The notes under the pieces: generated by a model
Databases searched by the model: none
What the model was told of the DNA's origin: nothing
The model's input: the letters and a program-made list of their open reading frames with translations, nothing else
Program-made: the position numbers and the translations under genes
Source of the DNA: Paenibacillus sp. ACRRY
GTDB lineage: Bacteria > Bacillota > Bacilli > Paenibacillales > Paenibacillaceae
Direction: 5' to 3'
DNA length: 64,000 bases
Assembly: GCF_022346995.1 (NCBI RefSeq)
Contig: NZ_JAKRNM010000017.1
Span: forward strand, 1-64,000
In this document: positions 49,553 through 59,332 of the stretch, piece by piece
Layout of the letters: every line of letters begins with the position of its first letter
How positions within the stretch are numbered: position 1 is the stretch's first letter

Positions 49553-51172
49553 ATGATACCGCAATATTTAGTGGATTTTGATCTGTCCCAGCTGCCAGCG
49601 GTGGAGACGGATGTATTGGTTATTGGTTCTGGCATTGCCGGATTGTATACAGCCATCAGGGCAAGCAAACATAATCAGGTATTGATGATCACGAAGAAGT
49701 CATTACTGGAGAGCAATACCCGTTATGCGCAAGGAGGCATCGCTGCGGTAATCGCTGAAGATGACTCCCCTGCATACCATCTACAGGATACACTTGTGGC
49801 TGGAGCGGGCCTGTGTCGCCGCGAGGCAGTGGAAGCATTGGTAAACGAAGGCCCAGATGGAGTGCAGGAACTGATCCGTCTGGGCACATTGTTTGATGTG
49901 GAGAACGGCGAGCTGGCGTTGACGCAGGAAGGTGCGCACAGTCACCGCCGTATTTTGCATGCAAATGGCGATGCGACTGGATATGAGATCGTAAGGGCTC
50001 TTGCAGCTCAGGCGAGTGCACATTCAGGTATTGAAGTCTGGGATGAGCATTTTGTCATTGATTTGATCACGGATCACGGAGAATGTGTTGGGGCTCTGGT
50101 CCAGAAATCGAACGGTGAAAAGGTGTTTGTAAAAGCGCGTGCTACGGTTCTCTGCTCCGGTGGGGCAGGGCAATTGTACCGCTATACAACCAATCCGGAG
50201 GTAGCTACGGCTGATGGCGTTGCCATGGCATATCGTGCAGGTGCAGTCATTCGGGATATGGAATTCATCCAATTTCACCCGACATCCCTATGTTATCCGG
50301 GTGCTCCGCGCTTCTTGGTTTCTGAAGCGGTACGGGGCGAAGGAGCGTTTCTGCGAAATATCAAAGGTGAGCGTTTTATGGAACGTTATCATCCACAGCT
50401 TGAGCTCGCTCCGCGCGATATTGTTGCAAGAGCGATTGTTAGTGAGATGGAGGCGACGAACAGTACATTCGTGTATCTGGATATTACTCATGAATCGGCT
50501 GAGTTAATCAAGCATCGATTCCCTACCATATATGAGACATGTATGCGGTACGGACTGGATATGACCACAGACTGGATTCCGGTTGCTCCTGCAGCACACT
50601 ATATGATGGGCGGCGTTAAAACGGATTTGAACGGGGAGAGCAGCATTGGAAGGTTGTTTGCTTGTGGTGAGGTTTCCTCAACGGGAGTCCACGGAGCCAA
50701 TCGTCTGGCGAGTAACTCATTGTCTGAAGCCATTGTTTTTGGGCACAGAATTTTTGAACGCATTCAAACACTGCCACCGCTGAATTTAATTCAGATTAAA
50801 AAACCTTTGCCGCATAGTGTCGGAAATAGAGAATGGGAAGAGCAGCAGCCAATTTCGGAACGGCGCTTGCGTTTGCAGAAGATGATGGTTCGTCAGGTTG
50901 GTCTCAGACGTAACGGTGCCAGCTTACAGGGAGCCCTGGATAAACTGGAGATGGAAATGGACATCTTCAATTATTTGCTGACACACAAGGAAGAGATGGA
51001 ATACGCCAATCTTTTGACCTGTGCTTGGCTGGTCACCAGTGGAGCATTACATCGTCAGGAGAGTCGGGGAGCACATTACCGTGAGGATTACCCGCTTCGT
51101 GATGATACGGCTTGGCAGAAGCATAGTTTGCAGCAAAGAGAACAAGCGATTGTGGAGGAATTGATGTCATGA
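49553..51172 (+). CDS. nadB: L-aspartate oxidase
   Basis: NadB oxidises L-aspartate to iminoaspartate, the NadA substrate. In this 539-residue flavoprotein the FAD-binding VIGSGIAGLY lies near residue 25, the succinate dehydrogenase-like core has ESNTRYAQGGIAA and the HPTSLCYPG and ANRLASNSLSE segments. ATG 49553 follows CAGGTGAA; GTG 49544 is an alternative. Its stop overlaps the nadC start. Confidence 0.95.
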   Translation: MIPQYLVDFDLSQLPAVETDVLVIGSGIAGLYTAIRASKHNQVLMITKKSLLESNTRYAQGGIAAVIAEDDSPAYHLQDTLVAGAGLCRREAVEALVNEGPDGVQELIRLGTLFDVENGELALTQEGAHSHRRILHANGDATGYEIVRALAAQASAHSGIEVWDEHFVIDLITDHGECVGALVQKSNGEKVFVKARATVLCSGGAGQLYRYTTNPEVATADGVAMAYRAGAVIRDMEFIQFHPTSLCYPGAPRFLVSEAVRGEGAFLRNIKGERFMERYHPQLELAPRDIVARAIVSEMEATNSTFVYLDITHESAELIKHRFPTIYETCMRYGLDMTTDWIPVAPAAHYMMGGVKTDLNGESSIGRLFACGEVSSTGVHGANRLASNSLSEAIVFGHRIFERIQTLPPLNLIQIKKPLPHSVGNREWEEQQPISERRLRLQKMMVRQVGLRRNGASLQGALDKLEMEMDIFNYLLTHKEEMEYANLLTCAWLVTSGALHRQESRGAHYREDYPLRDDTAWQKHSLQQREQAIVEELMS

Positions 51173-52035
51173 TACTGAACGGATATAATGAAGGACTCAT
51201 CGAATCCATCAAAAATTGGCTTCGCGAGGATGTGGGTGCAGGGGATGTTACTACAAGTGTGACGATTCCGGCAGGCCATCAATCCAAGGCAGTTATTCAT
51301 GCTAAAGACCATGGGTTCATCGCGGGCATTTCGGTAGCTGAACTGGTATTTCAGGTGGTTGACCCATTCCTCGTATTTAGACCGATGGTACAAGATGGAG
51401 ATGAGGTTACTCGGGGAACAACTTTGGCCGAAGTGGAAGGAAGCACCCATAGTTTACTTACAGGTGAGCGCCTGGCGCTGAACCTCCTGCAACGCATGTC
51501 TGGTATTGCAACGCGCACACGTTCATATGTTGATGCATTAGAGGGCCTCTCTACCCGATTGGTTGATACACGCAAAACAACCCCTGGTCACCGCATGCTT
51601 GAAAAATATGCAGTACGGGTCGGTGGAGGGGCGAATCACCGATTCGGATTGTACGATGCCGTTATGATTAAGGATAATCACATTAAAGGAGCAGGCGGCA
51701 TTACAGAAGCCGTGAAGCGGGCAAGAGAAGTCATTCCTCATACGATGACTATTGAGGTGGAGACAGAAAATCTGACGCAGGTGAACGAAGCCTTGCATGC
51801 AGGTGCGGATATTATTATGCTGGACAATATGCATCCGGATCAGATGCGTGAGGCCGTTACGGTTATTCGTAAACAGGCTCCGCATGTGAAGGTGGAGGCA
51901 TCAGGCAATGTCTCTCTGGATACAATCCGTGGAATTGCCGAGAGTGGTGTGGATGTAATTTCGGTTGGAAGGTTAACCTATTCTTTCGAGAGCCTTGATA
52001 TCAGCCTAGATTTAAACGAAAAGAAAGAGGGGTGA
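51169..52035 (+). CDS. nadC: nicotinate-nucleotide diphosphorylase (carboxylating)
   Basis: NadC converts quinolinate and PRPP to nicotinate mononucleotide. The 288-residue protein has EDVGAGDVTT near the start, the RKTTPGHRMLEKYAV motif and IKDNHIKGAGG in the active site. It overlaps nadB by 4 bp (ATGA) and is 6 bp from coaX, so coaX is probably in the same transcript. Confidence 0.95.
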   Translation: MILNGYNEGLIESIKNWLREDVGAGDVTTSVTIPAGHQSKAVIHAKDHGFIAGISVAELVFQVVDPFLVFRPMVQDGDEVTRGTTLAEVEGSTHSLLTGERLALNLLQRMSGIATRTRSYVDALEGLSTRLVDTRKTTPGHRMLEKYAVRVGGGANHRFGLYDAVMIKDNHIKGAGGITEAVKRAREVIPHTMTIEVETENLTQVNEALHAGADIIMLDNMHPDQMREAVTVIRKQAPHVKVEASGNVSLDTIRGIAESGVDVISVGRLTYSFESLDISLDLNEKKEG

Positions 52036-52041
52036 ACCTCT

Positions 52042-52812
52042 TTGATTCTTGTTGTAGACGTGGGCAACAGTAATATTGTACTCGGCGTGTATCAAGGCCG
52101 GTCGTTGCTCCACCATTTTCGTCTGAGCACATCCCGTCAGTCCACAGTGGATGAATACGGCGTATTGATTTATAATTTATTTCATATGTCGGATATATCA
52201 ACACGCGACATTGAAGGAGTCATCATCTCATCGGTGGTTCCTCCTCTTGTGCATGTGATGGAAACGATGTGTGAAAAATATGTTGGCAAAAAGCCGATGG
52301 TTGTGGGACCTGGCATCAAAACCGGCCTAAACCTAAGGTACGAGAATCCGCGTGAGGTAGGCGCAGATCGCATTGTTAATGCAGTGGCAGCTGTTGAGAA
52401 ATACGGTGGTCCACTTGTGGTTGTTGATTTTGGTACTGCGACGACCTTCGACTGTATTGATGAGAAGGGCAACTACCTTGGGGGAGCCATCGTACCGGGC
52501 ATTCATATTGCCACTGAAGCGCTCTATGAGCGGGCATCCAAGCTGCCTCGCATCGAACTGGAGAAGCCCAAGAAGGTTATAGGACGCAATACGGTGCATG
52601 CCATGCAGGCTGGTATCATTTACGGCTATGCTGGACAGGTCGACGGGATTGTTGATCGCATTCGTACAGAGATGGGCGTACAGCCCAAAGTTATTGCAAC
52701 CGGGGGGCTTGCACCGCTGATTGCAGAGGAAACACGCAGCATCGAGGAAGTCGATCCGCTGCTTACGCTGGAAGGGCTGCGTATCATTTATGAGCGGAAC
52801 CGGGAAAGGTAA
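52042..52812 (+). CDS. coaX: type III pantothenate kinase
   Basis: CoaX catalyses the first step of coenzyme A synthesis. The 256-residue ASKHA-fold protein has the phosphate-1 motif DVGNSNIVLGVY at residues 5-16 and DFGTATTFDCI near 132; GADRIVNA is also conserved. TTG 52042 follows GAGGGGTGA in the nadC end. It stands where B. subtilis coaX stands, before hslO. Confidence 0.95.
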   Translation: MILVVDVGNSNIVLGVYQGRSLLHHFRLSTSRQSTVDEYGVLIYNLFHMSDISTRDIEGVIISSVVPPLVHVMETMCEKYVGKKPMVVGPGIKTGLNLRYENPREVGADRIVNAVAAVEKYGGPLVVVDFGTATTFDCIDEKGNYLGGAIVPGIHIATEALYERASKLPRIELEKPKKVIGRNTVHAMQAGIIYGYAGQVDGIVDRIRTEMGVQPKVIATGGLAPLIAEETRSIEEVDPLLTLEGLRIIYERNRER

Positions 52813-52820
52813 GGAAAGAG

Positions 52821-52872
52821 ACGGCATGCAGCGGGCTGATTTTACAGTCTTACGTATTGTGCCGTTTTTTCT
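52821..52872 (+). terminator. possible terminator of coaX
   Basis: ACGGCA pairs with TGCCGT, followed by six T residues. The loop is long (about 35 nt). Confidence 0.45.
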
Positions 52873-52894
52873 GTAAATTGAACGGATTTATAAG

Positions 52895-52923
52895 TTGAAC
52901 GAATATTATATTCAATTTATATA
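52895..52923 (+). promoter_or_regulatory. candidate promoter of hslO
   Basis: TTGAAC, a 17-bp spacer and TATATA, in a strongly AT-rich stretch. Confidence 0.45.
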
Positions 52924-52970
52924 TCGTGTATCAGAGATACTATAGTATACGCCAAAGGAGGCTGAATGAC

Positions 52971-53858
52971 TTGGAAAACAACAAACAGGACCGCTTGATT
53001 CGAGGTACAGCAATGGAAGGACGGGTTAGAGCCTTTGCTGTCCAAACAACAGAGTTGGTTGAGGAATTGCGCAGAAGACATGATACGTTTCCCACGGCTA
53101 CAGCTGCCATGGGGCGTACGGTAACAACTGCAGCCATCATGGGTGCAATGCTTAAAGGTGAAGAGAAGCTGACCATTCAGGTCAAGGGAGACGGTCCCAT
53201 TGGACAGATTGTTGCCGATGCGAATGCCAAAGGGGAAGTGCGTGGCTATGTGACGAATCCGCATGTACATTTACCTAGCAACAGTATGGGTAAGCTTGAC
53301 GTTAGAGGCGTTGTGGGTACAGAGGGCTTCGTGAACGTAACGAAGGACCTTGGCCTGAAGGAGCCTTATCGTGGCAGTGTACCGATTGTTTCGGGAGAGC
53401 TGGGCGAAGACTTCACATACTATTTTGCCAAATCGGAGCAGACTCCTTCAGCTGTAGGCGTTGGCGTGCTTGTCGATACTGATAATTCTGTCATTGTCTC
53501 CGGCGGATTCATTATACAGCTGCTGCCAGGGCTGACCGACGATGAAATTACCGTTATTGAGAATTCTATCGGCACGTTGCCTGCTGTGACGACGCTGCTG
53601 GAGCAAGGGCTTGAACTGGAAGAATTGCTGAAGCGTGTACTGCCGGATGTACAGGTTATGGATGGAATGGACATTCATTTCCGCTGTCAATGTTCCCGTG
53701 AACGGGTCGAAAAAACGTTGATCAGTCTAGGTCAGCACGAAATGGAGCAACTGATCGAAGAAGAAGGCAAAGCAGAAGTAGTATGCCAGTTCTGCAATGA
53801 AGCTTATGATTTCAATAAGGAACAACTCGAGACCATTCTAGAGCAAGCCAAGAACTGA
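52971..53858 (+). CDS. hslO: redox-regulated chaperone Hsp33
   Basis: HslO holds unfolding proteins under oxidative stress. The 295-residue protein has the conserved core GPIGQIVADANAKGEVRGYV and the C-terminal redox zinc switch CxC (FRCQCSRERVEK) and CxxC (VCQFCNEAY). TTG 52971 follows AAAGGAGG and starts the part alignable to homologues; the frame runs upstream to 52926. The foldase gene follows after 23 bp. Confidence 0.95.
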   Translation: MENNKQDRLIRGTAMEGRVRAFAVQTTELVEELRRRHDTFPTATAAMGRTVTTAAIMGAMLKGEEKLTIQVKGDGPIGQIVADANAKGEVRGYVTNPHVHLPSNSMGKLDVRGVVGTEGFVNVTKDLGLKEPYRGSVPIVSGELGEDFTYYFAKSEQTPSAVGVGVLVDTDNSVIVSGGFIIQLLPGLTDDEITVIENSIGTLPAVTTLLEQGLELEELLKRVLPDVQVMDGMDIHFRCQCSRERVEKTLISLGQHEMEQLIEEEGKAEVVCQFCNEAYDFNKEQLETILEQAKN

Positions 53859-53881
53859 TATAAGCGGGGACGGGACGCGGA

Positions 53882-54832
53882 ATGACGAGACAGGAAAAAG
53901 GGCTGTGGACAGCTGTTATTGTCCTGACCCTCGGCATGCTGGTGATGGGGACGGTAATGGTTGTCCAGGGTATGAGATCAGGTCGGGATGATGCAGATGC
54001 ACCTCATGATAAAGGTCAGGAAGAAGGGAGTGCCATTGCCACAATTAACGGAGAGGTCATTACTGACAAGGAATGGACCGATGCGCTAAAACGACGTTAT
54101 GGTAGCGACATGCTCCTTCAGATGCTGAACCGCAAAGCGGTTTATGCAGAGGCTGTTGATCGGAACCTGACAGTCACGCCAGAGGAAATAGCAAAGGAAC
54201 TGACTGTTGCGATGGATGGCTATGATTCGGAGCAGGCGTACTTTGACGAGATGAAGTCCCAGCTTGGCTTGACGAGACAAGAGCTTGAACTGGAAGCTGG
54301 TTATCGACTTTTGTTGGAGAAAATTGCTACGAGCGGCATTCAGGTCAAGGATGCAGACATTGAGCATTATTGGGACGAGCATCGCGAGGACTTTATCTCT
54401 CCCGAGAAATACGATCTGTCCATGATTATGGTGGAAGATGAAGAGCAAGCCGATTCGTTACTGGATGATTTGGGGCAGGGTGCAGACTTCGAAGATATGG
54501 CAAGAGCTGAATCAACAGACAGCTTCACTCGTGATGCTGGAGGGCGGCTTGGCTGGATTGAACAGAATGATCCGTTTCAGCCGGAAGACGTCATGAACCT
54601 GGCTGAACAATTGGATGTGGGTGATATTGCTGGGCCAGTGCAGGTCGAAGATGCATATGCCATTATCAAATTAAACGATAAGCAGGATGCCCAGGTTCAA
54701 TCCGCAGAAGAGGTGCGCGAAGATATCCGGATGCAGTTGGCTCTGAGCCAGGCCGATCCACTTCCCCAGGTGGAAGAGAGGCTGCGCAACAAATATGAAG
54801 CCGTGATTATTGCCGAAATTCCTGCTTCCTGA
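53882..54832 (+). CDS. PrsA/SurA-like peptidyl-prolyl isomerase (YacD-like)
   Basis: A 316-residue membrane-anchored foldase. One N-terminal helix (about residues 9-30) has no lipobox cysteine. A SurA N-like chaperone part covers about 50-155 and a parvulin domain about 170-270 (YDLSMIMVEDEEQADSLL, the STDSFTRDAGGRLGWIE segment). It takes the place of B. subtilis yacD between hslO and cysK and is the second foldase after prsA at 30737. GCGGGGACGGGACG is a weak ribosome binding site. Confidence 0.88.
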   Translation: MTRQEKGLWTAVIVLTLGMLVMGTVMVVQGMRSGRDDADAPHDKGQEEGSAIATINGEVITDKEWTDALKRRYGSDMLLQMLNRKAVYAEAVDRNLTVTPEEIAKELTVAMDGYDSEQAYFDEMKSQLGLTRQELELEAGYRLLLEKIATSGIQVKDADIEHYWDEHREDFISPEKYDLSMIMVEDEEQADSLLDDLGQGADFEDMARAESTDSFTRDAGGRLGWIEQNDPFQPEDVMNLAEQLDVGDIAGPVQVEDAYAIIKLNDKQDAQVQSAEEVREDIRMQLALSQADPLPQVEERLRNKYEAVIIAEIPAS

Positions 54833-54873
54833 TCTTTTTGATCCATGGATGAGTTGGGATGCTGCATCGTGAT

Positions 54874-54921
54874 AAAAATACTCTGTCTACAGGCTTAGGG
54901 CCCAGGACAGAGTATTTTTTT
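54874..54921 (+). terminator. rho-independent terminator after the foldase gene
   Basis: AAAAATACTCTGTC pairs with GACAGAGTATTTTT, a 14-bp stem, and the T-run continues. Confidence 0.92.
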
Positions 54922-54932
54922 GAGTACTCATA

Positions 54933-54961
54933 TTGACAATGACGCGCAACGTTGATAAGAT
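54933..54961 (+). promoter_or_regulatory. promoter of cysK
   Basis: TTGACA, a 17-bp spacer and TAAGAT (11 of 12 consensus positions). The transcript would have a leader of about 200 nt. Confidence 0.8.
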
Positions 54962-54967
54962 AAAAAT

Positions 54968-55160
54968 AATAAATACCTACTCGTTTACTCGGATTAAAAG
55001 CAATGTTTAAACCCTAAGAAACCTTCGGAGACCTCAGATCCATTCCATGGTTAGGGCCAGGTGGAGTAAGGGATATCCGCAGTTCTTCTATAACATCAAG
55101 AGGCTGCTCCGGCCGCACAATATAAGCAACAGGACTTAAGTATTATTCATCCCACTAAGG
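54968..55160 (+). other. long leader of cysK
   Basis: About 190 nt with no ORF. CCCTAA near 55011 can pair with TTAGGG near 55050, and GGCC/GGAG with CTCC/GGCC. No T-box, SAM or other known riboswitch motif was recognised. Confidence 0.35.
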
Positions 55161-55171
55161 AGGGCATTCAT

Positions 55172-56110
55172 ATGGCTAAAGTTGTTAATAACGTAACAGA
55201 ACTCATCGGAGGTACTCCGCTTGTTCGTCTCAACCGTATCGTACCTGAGGGCAGTGCTGAAGTATTCGTGAAACTTGAGTATCAGAATCCAGGTTCGAGC
55301 GTTAAGGACCGTATCGCGATCAGCATCGTGGAAGAAGCGGAAAAAGAAGGCAAGTTGAAACCAGGTGATACCATCATTGAAGCAACTAGCGGTAACACAG
55401 GGATTGGTCTTGCAATGGTAGCTGCAGCCAAAGGCTACAAGTCTGTCATTGTTATGCCTGAAACGATGAGCTTGGAGCGTCGTAACTTGCTTCGTGCCTA
55501 TGGTTCTGAGCTGGTGCTCACGCCCGGATCCGAGGGAATGAACGGTGCTGTCAAAAAAGCAGAAGAATTGCTTAAGGAAAACCCAACGTACTTCATGGCT
55601 GAGCAATTTAAGAATAAAGCAAACGTAAAAATTCACCGTGAAACAACAGGTCCTGAGATCGTTGAAGCGATTCAATCTGTTGGTGGTACATTGGATGCCT
55701 TTGTTGCAGGGATAGGTACTGGTGGAACAATTACAGGTACAGGCGAAGTGTTGAAAGAAGCCTTCCCTTCGATCAAAGTAATTGCTGTAGAGCCAGCCGC
55801 ATCTCCAATTCTGGCAGGCGGCAAGCCGGGTCCTCACAAAATCCAAGGAATCGGTGCAAACTTCATTCCTGAGATTCTGGATCAGGAAATCTATGACGAG
55901 ATCATTCACATTGAGAATGATGATGCGTTCGAAACGGCTCGTCAGGTAGCGAAGGAAGAGGGCATTCTGTCCGGTATTTCTTCCGGTGCAGCAATTCGTG
56001 CAGGTCTGCAAGTAGCCAAACAACTGGGTGCAGGCAAACGTGTTGTTGTTATCGTGCCAAGTAACGGAGAGCGTTACCTCAGCACACCACTATACAACTT
56101 CGAAGCTTAA
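55172..56110 (+). CDS. cysK: cysteine synthase A
   Basis: O-acetylserine sulfhydrylase, 312 residues, the PLP enzyme that makes cysteine from O-acetylserine and sulfide. The PLP lysine lies in PGSSVKDRIA near residue 44. TSGNTGIGLAM near 73 and GTGGTITGTG near 178 are the substrate and phosphate loops. CTAAGGAGGGC precedes the ATG. In B. subtilis CysK also works with the repressor CymR; no CymR gene lies here. Confidence 0.97.
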   Translation: MAKVVNNVTELIGGTPLVRLNRIVPEGSAEVFVKLEYQNPGSSVKDRIAISIVEEAEKEGKLKPGDTIIEATSGNTGIGLAMVAAAKGYKSVIVMPETMSLERRNLLRAYGSELVLTPGSEGMNGAVKKAEELLKENPTYFMAEQFKNKANVKIHRETTGPEIVEAIQSVGGTLDAFVAGIGTGGTITGTGEVLKEAFPSIKVIAVEPAASPILAGGKPGPHKIQGIGANFIPEILDQEIYDEIIHIENDDAFETARQVAKEEGILSGISSGAAIRAGLQVAKQLGAGKRVVVIVPSNGERYLSTPLYNFEA

Positions 56111-56129
56111 GCATAAGTATAATGCTATC

Positions 56130-56168
56130 AATCCTCCGTACCCACATGCTGGGTATGGGGGATTTTTT
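56130..56168 (+). terminator. rho-independent terminator of cysK
   Basis: AATCCtCC-g-TACCC / GGGTA-t-GGGGGATT with six T residues. Confidence 0.88.
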
Positions 56169-56250
56169 GCTGAATGCTTTTAAAAGATGCGGCGCTTTAG
56201 TATACTATCAGACAATAGAACTAGCGACAGATGGAGGGCGGCTAACCGCA

Positions 56251-57822
56251 ATGACACACCTGATGACAACATACGCCGACTGGACAGACTGGGCCAGACA
56301 AGGATGGACCATGATGCCGTATATGATCAAGTCGGATGAGGGACCGGTTCATGGCGGTTTACCGTTAACATGGGAAGCAGCTTGGCACAAGGCTTCGCCC
56401 TATTCCATGGTGCTGGAGAACGGGAAGGGCGGAAGATATACATTTCTGGGATTGCACCCGGTATCCGTTATTTCAGGCAAGGGACATGAAGCAGTGATTT
56501 ATGATCTGAAAAAAGGATTCACGTCCACAGATACGGGTAAGCCGCTGGACGTATTAAAAAGGTGGTCTGCTCCGTACAGTGCCCCCAAAGTGAGTGGGGC
56601 TCCGGACTTTGGTGGGGGGAGTGCAGGTTACCTCAGTTATGACGTAGCCAGATCACTGGAGAAGCTGCCAACATTGGCTGAAGACAATCCCGCTTTACCT
56701 GACTACTGGTGGATGCGCTTTGAAGAGCTCTGGGCATATGACCATGAACAAGAGGCACTGTACTGCATGGTCCATCTGCCGCTAAGAGCTGAACCGGACG
56801 AGTCTCACCTTCAAGTCTTGTATGCAGAAGCCGAAGAGCGAGCTGAAGCCATGAGGCAGCGGTGGCTGCATATTGTGGGCTTTGCTCAGGCAGAGGAGCA
56901 GCAGCAAGCATTGGAGCATCGCAGCAGGCACATGCATCTGGCGCAGAAGCAGGAAGATGCGGACAGGGAAGCAGAAGGATGGCAGACATCATTTCCCCAA
57001 CAAGATTTCGAACAGGCTGTACGTACCGTGCAGGAATATATCCGGCAGGGTGATGTGTTCCAAGTAAACCTTTCGCTGCGGCAGGAAAAGCAAATCCAAT
57101 CCAGTGCCGAGCATATATACGAATGGCTGCGTCTTGTGAACCCATCGCCTTATATGGGAATGCTTCGCAGTCCGGACTTTCAACTGGTGAGTGGTTCACC
57201 GGAGCTTCTTGTCAAAGTGGATAACGGCAAGGTAAGTGCACGCCCAATTGCGGGCACACGGAGAAGAGGTCGTGACACAGCTGAGGATGAAGCCATGGCG
57301 GCAGAGCTGTTGAACAGTGAGAAGGAACGGGCCGAGCATATTATGCTGGTTGATCTGGAGCGCAATGATATTGGGCGCATTGCAGCCTATGGGTCGGTTC
57401 ATGTACCCGAACTGATGACCATCGAGAAGTACTCGCATGTTATGCATCTGGTTTCCCAAGTGGAGGGGAGGCTTGCTGATGGTTTGTCCGTTTTCGATGT
57501 CATTGCAGCCACATTCCCTGGTGGAACGATTACTGGCGCTCCCAAAGTACGGACTATGGAAATTATTGAGGAGCTTGAGCCTGTGCGGAGAGGCCCCTAT
57601 ACAGGATCCATCGGGTGGATGGACTACAGTGGGAATATGGAGCTGAACATCGTCATCCGAACACTGGCCATCAAGGATGGAGTGGGCTATGTTCAAGCGG
57701 GAGCAGGCATTGTTATTGACTCCGACCCGTATCGGGAATACAAGGAGTGCCGGAATAAGGCAAGGGCCATGATGAGGGCCGTGAACTACAGTGAGCAAGC
57801 GGAAGCAGTCAAACTAAACTAA
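56251..57822 (+). CDS. pabB: aminodeoxychorismate synthase component I
   Basis: PabB makes 4-amino-4-deoxychorismate for folate, using ammonia from PabA. The 523-residue protein has an anthranilate-synthase-I-like N-terminal domain and the chorismate-binding C-terminal domain with GSPELLVK, RPIAGTRRRG and the PGGTITGAPKVRTMEII motifs. I chose ATG 56251; GGAGGG lies 12 bases upstream and the frame extends to 56122 across the cysK terminator, so the longer form is unlikely. An extra Gln/Ala-rich stretch lies near residues 205-250. It begins the folate operon. Confidence 0.93.
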   Translation: MTHLMTTYADWTDWARQGWTMMPYMIKSDEGPVHGGLPLTWEAAWHKASPYSMVLENGKGGRYTFLGLHPVSVISGKGHEAVIYDLKKGFTSTDTGKPLDVLKRWSAPYSAPKVSGAPDFGGGSAGYLSYDVARSLEKLPTLAEDNPALPDYWWMRFEELWAYDHEQEALYCMVHLPLRAEPDESHLQVLYAEAEERAEAMRQRWLHIVGFAQAEEQQQALEHRSRHMHLAQKQEDADREAEGWQTSFPQQDFEQAVRTVQEYIRQGDVFQVNLSLRQEKQIQSSAEHIYEWLRLVNPSPYMGMLRSPDFQLVSGSPELLVKVDNGKVSARPIAGTRRRGRDTAEDEAMAAELLNSEKERAEHIMLVDLERNDIGRIAAYGSVHVPELMTIEKYSHVMHLVSQVEGRLADGLSVFDVIAATFPGGTITGAPKVRTMEIIEELEPVRRGPYTGSIGWMDYSGNMELNIVIRTLAIKDGVGYVQAGAGIVIDSDPYREYKECRNKARAMMRAVNYSEQAEAVKLN

Positions 57823-57869
57823 TCGAAGCAACCGTCATTACATGACGGAAGAAGAGGAGGAACAAGAAT

Positions 57870-58445
57870 ATGATACTGGTTATCGACAATTACGACTCCT
57901 TCACATATAACCTGGTTCAATATTTGGGTGAGCTGGGAGAGACGGTGGAGGTTCGCCGGAATGATGAGATTGATCTGGCAGGCATTGAGGCACTCGCACC
58001 TGATCATATTTTGATCTCTCCAGGACCTTGTACCCCGAATGAAGCAGGCATCAGTCTGGCTGTCATTGATCACTTCAAGGGTAGTATTCCGATCTTTGGC
58101 GTTTGTCTAGGGCATCAAGCCATTGGACAGGCTTTTGGAGGCAACGTCATTCGTGCAGATCGCATGATGCATGGCAAAACCTCGGAAATGCATCATCATG
58201 GAACGTCTGTCTTTGCCGGACTGCCTTCCCCGTTTACGGCAACACGCTATCACTCCCTTATTGTAGAGCGCAGCAGTTTGCCGGATTGCCTGGAGATCAC
58301 AGCCGAGACGGCAGAAGGTGAAATTATGGGACTGCGCCATAAGGAGTTTGCCATTGAGGGCGTACAGTTCCATCCTGAATCGATTATTACAGATCATGGG
58401 CATCAGATGCTGCGTAACTTTCTGTCTCAGAAGGTGAAGGTATAG
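57870..58445 (+). CDS. pabA: glutamine amidotransferase, aminodeoxychorismate/anthranilate synthase component II
   Basis: A 191-residue class-I glutamine amidotransferase that supplies ammonia to PabB and, in B. subtilis, also to TrpE. The nucleophile cysteine lies in GVCLGHQAIG near residue 79, the His-Glu pair in QFHPES near 168. GAAGAGGAGGAAC precedes the ATG. Confidence 0.95.
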   Translation: MILVIDNYDSFTYNLVQYLGELGETVEVRRNDEIDLAGIEALAPDHILISPGPCTPNEAGISLAVIDHFKGSIPIFGVCLGHQAIGQAFGGNVIRADRMMHGKTSEMHHHGTSVFAGLPSPFTATRYHSLIVERSSLPDCLEITAETAEGEIMGLRHKEFAIEGVQFHPESIITDHGHQMLRNFLSQKVKV

Positions 58446-58447
58446 GG

Positions 58448-59332
58448 ATGCAGTACGCCGCGATAAACGGGAATGTGGTCCATATGGCGGCAGCCGTGGT
58501 TCCGGTGACGGATCACGGCTTTTTGTACGGACTGGGCTTGTTCGAGACTTTTCGGACTTATCAGGGTGTCCCCTTCTTGCTGGAACGCCATCTGGAACGA
58601 ATGGCTGCAGGTTGTGCGGAGCTTGGAATCCCGTTTACAACGACAGTGGATGAAGTGAAGAACTGGATTAACCACCTGCTGCAGGCAAACGGGCTTCAGG
58701 ATGCCTATGTAAGATACACGGTTTCGGCAGGTGAAGCTGCGTTAGGATTGCCCTCCGGGGATTATGAACGCCCCAATCATATTGTATTTGCAAAAGAATT
58801 ACCTGAGCCCTCTCCATCCTTATACGAGAAGGGCAGAATGCTTCAATGCTTATCGACGGTGCGCAACACACCTGAAGGGAATATACGATTCAAATCACTG
58901 CACTACATGAACAGCATCATGGCCAAACGGGAATTGAATGGATACGGCAAGCTTGCTCAAGGGGCGGAAGGCCTGCAGCTGACCCGGGAAGGCCATGTGG
59001 CTGAAGGCATTGTCAGCAATGTATTCTGGGTGAGACAGGGTGTTCTCCATACACCATCCACAGAGACTGGGATTTTACCAGGCATTACTCGGGCAGCTGT
59101 TCTGGAACTTGCAGCTGATATGGGATTAGCCAGCGTCGAGGGCTTGTACACCTGGAATGAGCTGCAGGAAGCAGATGAGATATTCTTGACAGGATCGGTA
59201 GCAGAGATTGTGCCGGTTACGACTTTACGAGGACAGAACGGAAACGAAACGATAATCAGCAACGGACATATCGGCCCGGTTACAGCAGCACTTCTGGGTA
59301 TGTACCGTCAGAAAGCGGGGTATACTTCATGA
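58448..59332 (+). CDS. pabC: aminodeoxychorismate lyase
   Basis: PabC cleaves aminodeoxychorismate to 4-aminobenzoate and pyruvate. The 294-residue fold-type-IV PLP enzyme has the PLP lysine in RFKSLHYMN near residue 142 and the conserved TDHGFLYGLGLFETFR opening. It lies 2 bp after pabA and overlaps folP by 4 bp. The start ATG uses GAAGGTATAGGG. Confidence 0.93.
   Translation: MQYAAINGNVVHMAAAVVPVTDHGFLYGLGLFETFRTYQGVPFLLERHLERMAAGCAELGIPFTTTVDEVKNWINHLLQANGLQDAYVRYTVSAGEAALGLPSGDYERPNHIVFAKELPEPSPSLYEKGRMLQCLSTVRNTPEGNIRFKSLHYMNSIMAKRELNGYGKLAQGAEGLQLTREGHVAEGIVSNVFWVRQGVLHTPSTETGILPGITRAAVLELAADMGLASVEGLYTWNELQEADEIFLTGSVAEIVPVTTLRGQNGNETIISNGHIGPVTAALLGMYRQKAGYTS

Noticed and set aside
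55010..55110. Possible T-box or SAM riboswitch before cysK
   Set aside because: The T-box GGGTGGNACC block and the SAM-I core motifs are absent; only weak pairings remain.
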